The notes under the pieces are model-generated. The model saw only the letters and a program-made list of their open reading frames with translations. It was not told where the DNA came from and searched no databases. A DNA stretch of 8,162 bases from an uncultured Megasphaera sp. (GTDB lineage: Bacteria > Bacillota > Negativicutes > Veillonellales > Megasphaeraceae): contig NZ_CATWFF010000092.1 in assembly GCF_958350005.1 (NCBI RefSeq), positions 1 to 8,162 of the forward strand, in the 5' to 3' direction. A program made the position numbers and the translations under genes. How positions within the stretch are numbered: the first letter of the stretch is position 1; each line of letters opens with the position of its first letter. Below are positions 6,457-8,162 of the stretch, one piece after another.

Positions 6457-6509
6457 AAAAAACAGCGTTTCTTCACCTTTATGTGTCGTGAAGAAACGCT
6501 GTTTTTTTT
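6457..6509. terminator. Bidirectional intrinsic terminator between radC and the flippase gene
   Basis: A 20-base arm (6457-6476) and its perfect complement (6488-6507) enclose an 11-base loop. The outer end is six A on the left and eight T (6502-6509) on the right, around a GC-rich core ACAGCG/CGCTGT. U-tracts are thus present for both directions, as expected between convergent genes: it begins 13 bases after the radC stop and ends 20 bases before the flippase stop. Confidence 0.95.
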
Positions 6510-6529
6510 GTGAAAACCTTATGTCCGTT

Positions 6530-8080
6530 CTAGAAGAACCGGCCAATGAAGGGCATTTTTGCGGCATCTTCCCGGGTAACGCCGCCAGTAAGAGCCATGC
6601 AGCCGATATACAGGGCTGATCCGAGAATACAGGTCAGGAACAGGCTGAGGAACAAGCTGATATGGTCGTGCAGAAATGGATATACCAGGTACATAACAAC
6701 GCCCATAATAGCTGCAGCAGCCACATTTTTTATGACAATCCGCAAATCGATAATATATCCTGTGTGGCGGTAAATAAAGAACAGATTCAAGGCGGCAGCA
6801 ACGCCAATGTCTACAACCGTGGCGTAGGCAGCCCCCGTAATTCCCAGGACAGGAATGGCAACGAGGAACCAGTTGCAGGCGACTTTAAAGGCACAGGCAA
6901 TGGCCATATTGATGACCGGAATTTTCGTTTTTTTCAGGCCCTGGAGAATAGCCGTCGTAATCTGATGGATGCCGAGAAAACAGATGGCAATGGCAACGGA
7001 CCGGGTCGCATCGGTGGCAGCCGGGGCATTGTAAATAAAGGTGACTACTGGCTGGGCCATGACATACAGCATGACACTGAAGGGAATCGTTACGAGCAGG
7101 GCAATGCGCATAGCCCCTGCTGTACGGTTGTAGATTTCTTTCGTTTCCCCCAAGGTAAAACTGTGACTGATTGCCGGGACGAGGCTCATGGCCATGGCAG
7201 CAGTCAGAATGGTTGCCAAGTTGATGAGCGGTATGGACATGCCGGTCAGATAGCCGAACAGTTCCGTTGCCTGTGCCGTCGCATAGCCGGCAACTTCCAG
7301 GCGGCGGGGCACAATGAGCAGATCCAGATTGGACACGACAGGAAGCATGATTGTCGATAAGGAAATGGGAATGGCCAGGATGACGAGGCGCTTCAGTACA
7401 TGACCAATCGGTTCCGGCGGGAAGTAGGCCTCACTGACAGGGAGGGACTTCTTCAGGCGATAGTAAAAATAAATCAGCACCAGCCAGGCAGCCAGGCCGC
7501 CGGCACCGGCACCGAGACTGGCACCGCCGGCGGCATAATCCAGACCGTACGGCAGCAGCAGGGCTGCAAATCCCAGCATGACGACAACGCGTACGAGCTG
7601 TTCCACGATCTGAGAAATCGCCGTCGGCGTCATTTGCTGCCATCCCTGCAGATATCCGCGGTACCCGGCAATGACGGTCGTAAAGAAGATAGCCGGCGCC
7701 AGGGCAATTAAGGAATAATAAGCCCGGCTTTCGCGGATAATCTGTTCGTCAATCAGGAAGGTAGCGCCAAAATAGACGAGCAGACTGAGCACAAAGGCAG
7801 TGATGCACAGCATGGTCAGGGAAATGTGAAAAATTCGCTGTGCCCCCATGTAGTCCGATTTGGCTACTTTTTCTGCCGTAACAATAGAAATAGCAATAGG
7901 CAGGCCAGCTGTAGAAATATCCAGTGCCAGCAGGTAAATAGGGAAGGCCATCTGGTAAATACCGATGCCTTCACCGCCGAGGATACGGGATAAAATAATC
8001 CAGTTCACACTGCCAATGGCTTTGACTACGAATCCGGACAGTGTCAGGATAAGTGTTCCAGAAATAAACTTGTTTGCCAT
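6530..8080 (-). CDS. SpoVB/YtgP-type MOP superfamily flippase (polysaccharide / lipid II transport)
   Basis: The 516-residue polytopic membrane protein belongs to the MOP (MATE-like) exporter superfamily, which flips lipid-linked sugar precursors across the cytoplasmic membrane. About 14 hydrophobic segments span the protein. The family marker RGYLQGWQQMTPTAISQ (141-157), followed by IVEQLVRV, is typical of SpoVB and YtgP; B. subtilis YtgP acts as a lipid II flippase (MurJ). The region LLIVPRRLEVAGYATAQATE (254-273) is also characteristic of this group. The N-terminus, FISGTLILTLSGFVVKAIG, matches family starts. ATG 8080 has AGAGG five bases upstream (8086-8090). It is convergent to radC and has its own promoter. 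Despite the SpoVB name, nothing here implies sporulation; peptidoglycan precursor or another polysaccharide could be the cargo. Confidence 0.9.
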   Translation of the reverse strand: MANKFISGTLILTLSGFVVKAIGSVNWIILSRILGGEGIGIYQMAFPIYLLALDISTAGLPIAISIVTAEKVAKSDYMGAQRIFHISLTMLCITAFVLSLLVYFGATFLIDEQIIRESRAYYSLIALAPAIFFTTVIAGYRGYLQGWQQMTPTAISQIVEQLVRVVVMLGFAALLLPYGLDYAAGGASLGAGAGGLAAWLVLIYFYYRLKKSLPVSEAYFPPEPIGHVLKRLVILAIPISLSTIMLPVVSNLDLLIVPRRLEVAGYATAQATELFGYLTGMSIPLINLATILTAAMAMSLVPAISHSFTLGETKEIYNRTAGAMRIALLVTIPFSVMLYVMAQPVVTFIYNAPAATDATRSVAIAICFLGIHQITTAILQGLKKTKIPVINMAIACAFKVACNWFLVAIPVLGITGAAYATVVDIGVAAALNLFFIYRHTGYIIDLRIVIKNVAAAAIMGVVMYLVYPFLHDHISLFLSLFLTCILGSALYIGCMALTGGVTREDAAKMPFIGRFF

Positions 8081-8098
8081 AACGACCTCTTTTACATA

Positions 8099-8106
8099 TA
8101 ACGTTA
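8099..8106. repeat. TAACGTTA palindrome at the flippase transcription start
   Basis: A perfect 8-bp palindrome touches the predicted -10 box and start point. It could be part of an operator, but a short AT-rich palindrome can arise by chance. Confidence 0.25.
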
Positions 8107-8135
8107 CTATAGAAATATTTTACAGTTACAAACAA
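8106..8135 (-). promoter_or_regulatory. Promoter of the flippase gene
   Basis: Read on the minus strand, TTGTTT (8135-8130) and TATAGT (8111-8106, 5 of 6 to consensus) are 18 bp apart in an AT-rich stretch. The predicted start near 8099 gives a short leader of about 19 bases before the ATG at 8080. The rest, up to 8162, holds no gene I can see. Confidence 0.5.
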
Positions 8136-8162
8136 TTAATTTTAGCATATTTGGTGCATAGT

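Noticed and set aside
6662..7360. A 232-residue + strand open frame opposite the flippase gene
   Set aside because: It is rich in Gly, Asn, Gln and Asp as expected of an antisense shadow of a hydrophobic protein, with no motif or ribosome site.

Overview
The window reads as a compact, ordinary stretch of bacterial core chromosome. The content suggests a low-GC-lineage Firmicute with a diderm envelope, most like a Negativicutes (Veillonellaceae, Megasphaera-type) genome. The pointers are purine-rich Shine-Dalgarno sites, a DUF4321-maf-radC cluster, a SpoVB/YtgP-type flippase, a bacterial GlnRS, and base composition that looks balanced by eye. The taxonomic call is inference from gene content only.

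Layout. 1-2837: two + strand amino acid transporter genes, a BrnQ-type branched-chain amino acid carrier followed by an APC-superfamily (YfnA/CAT-like) permease. A hairpin without a good U-tract lies between them and a strong intrinsic terminator follows the second. 2838-3067: a 230-bp intergenic region with that terminator, a long dyad and a candidate promoter. 3068-4762: glnS, glutaminyl-tRNA synthetase, followed by a 19-bp hairpin. 4849-6444: a promoter and a tightly packed operon of a 90-aa DUF4321 membrane protein, maf (nucleotide pyrophosphatase) and radC (JAB/MPN family); maf and radC overlap by ATGA. 6457-6509: a near-perfect bidirectional terminator. 6530-8080, - strand: a MOP-superfamily lipid-linked oligosaccharide/lipid II flippase of the SpoVB/YtgP type, with its own promoter at 8106-8135.

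Working together. The two transporters probably serve amino acid uptake, which would suit an amino-acid-fermenting or auxotrophic organism. glnS charges tRNA(Gln) directly. maf-radC is the conserved front of the Firmicute maf-radC-mreBCD shape/division cluster, but mreBCD do not follow here; a convergent envelope flippase lies there instead. No stretch over 300 bp lacks a gene. I saw no CRISPR array, insertion sequence, phage gene, tRNA, rRNA or T-box leader.

I did not find a convincing undescribed system. The items most worth a second look are the dyad before glnS, the altered HPRE motif in RadC, the uncharacterised DUF4321 protein leading the maf-radC operon, and the unusual hairpins at 1393-1429 and 4785-4834.
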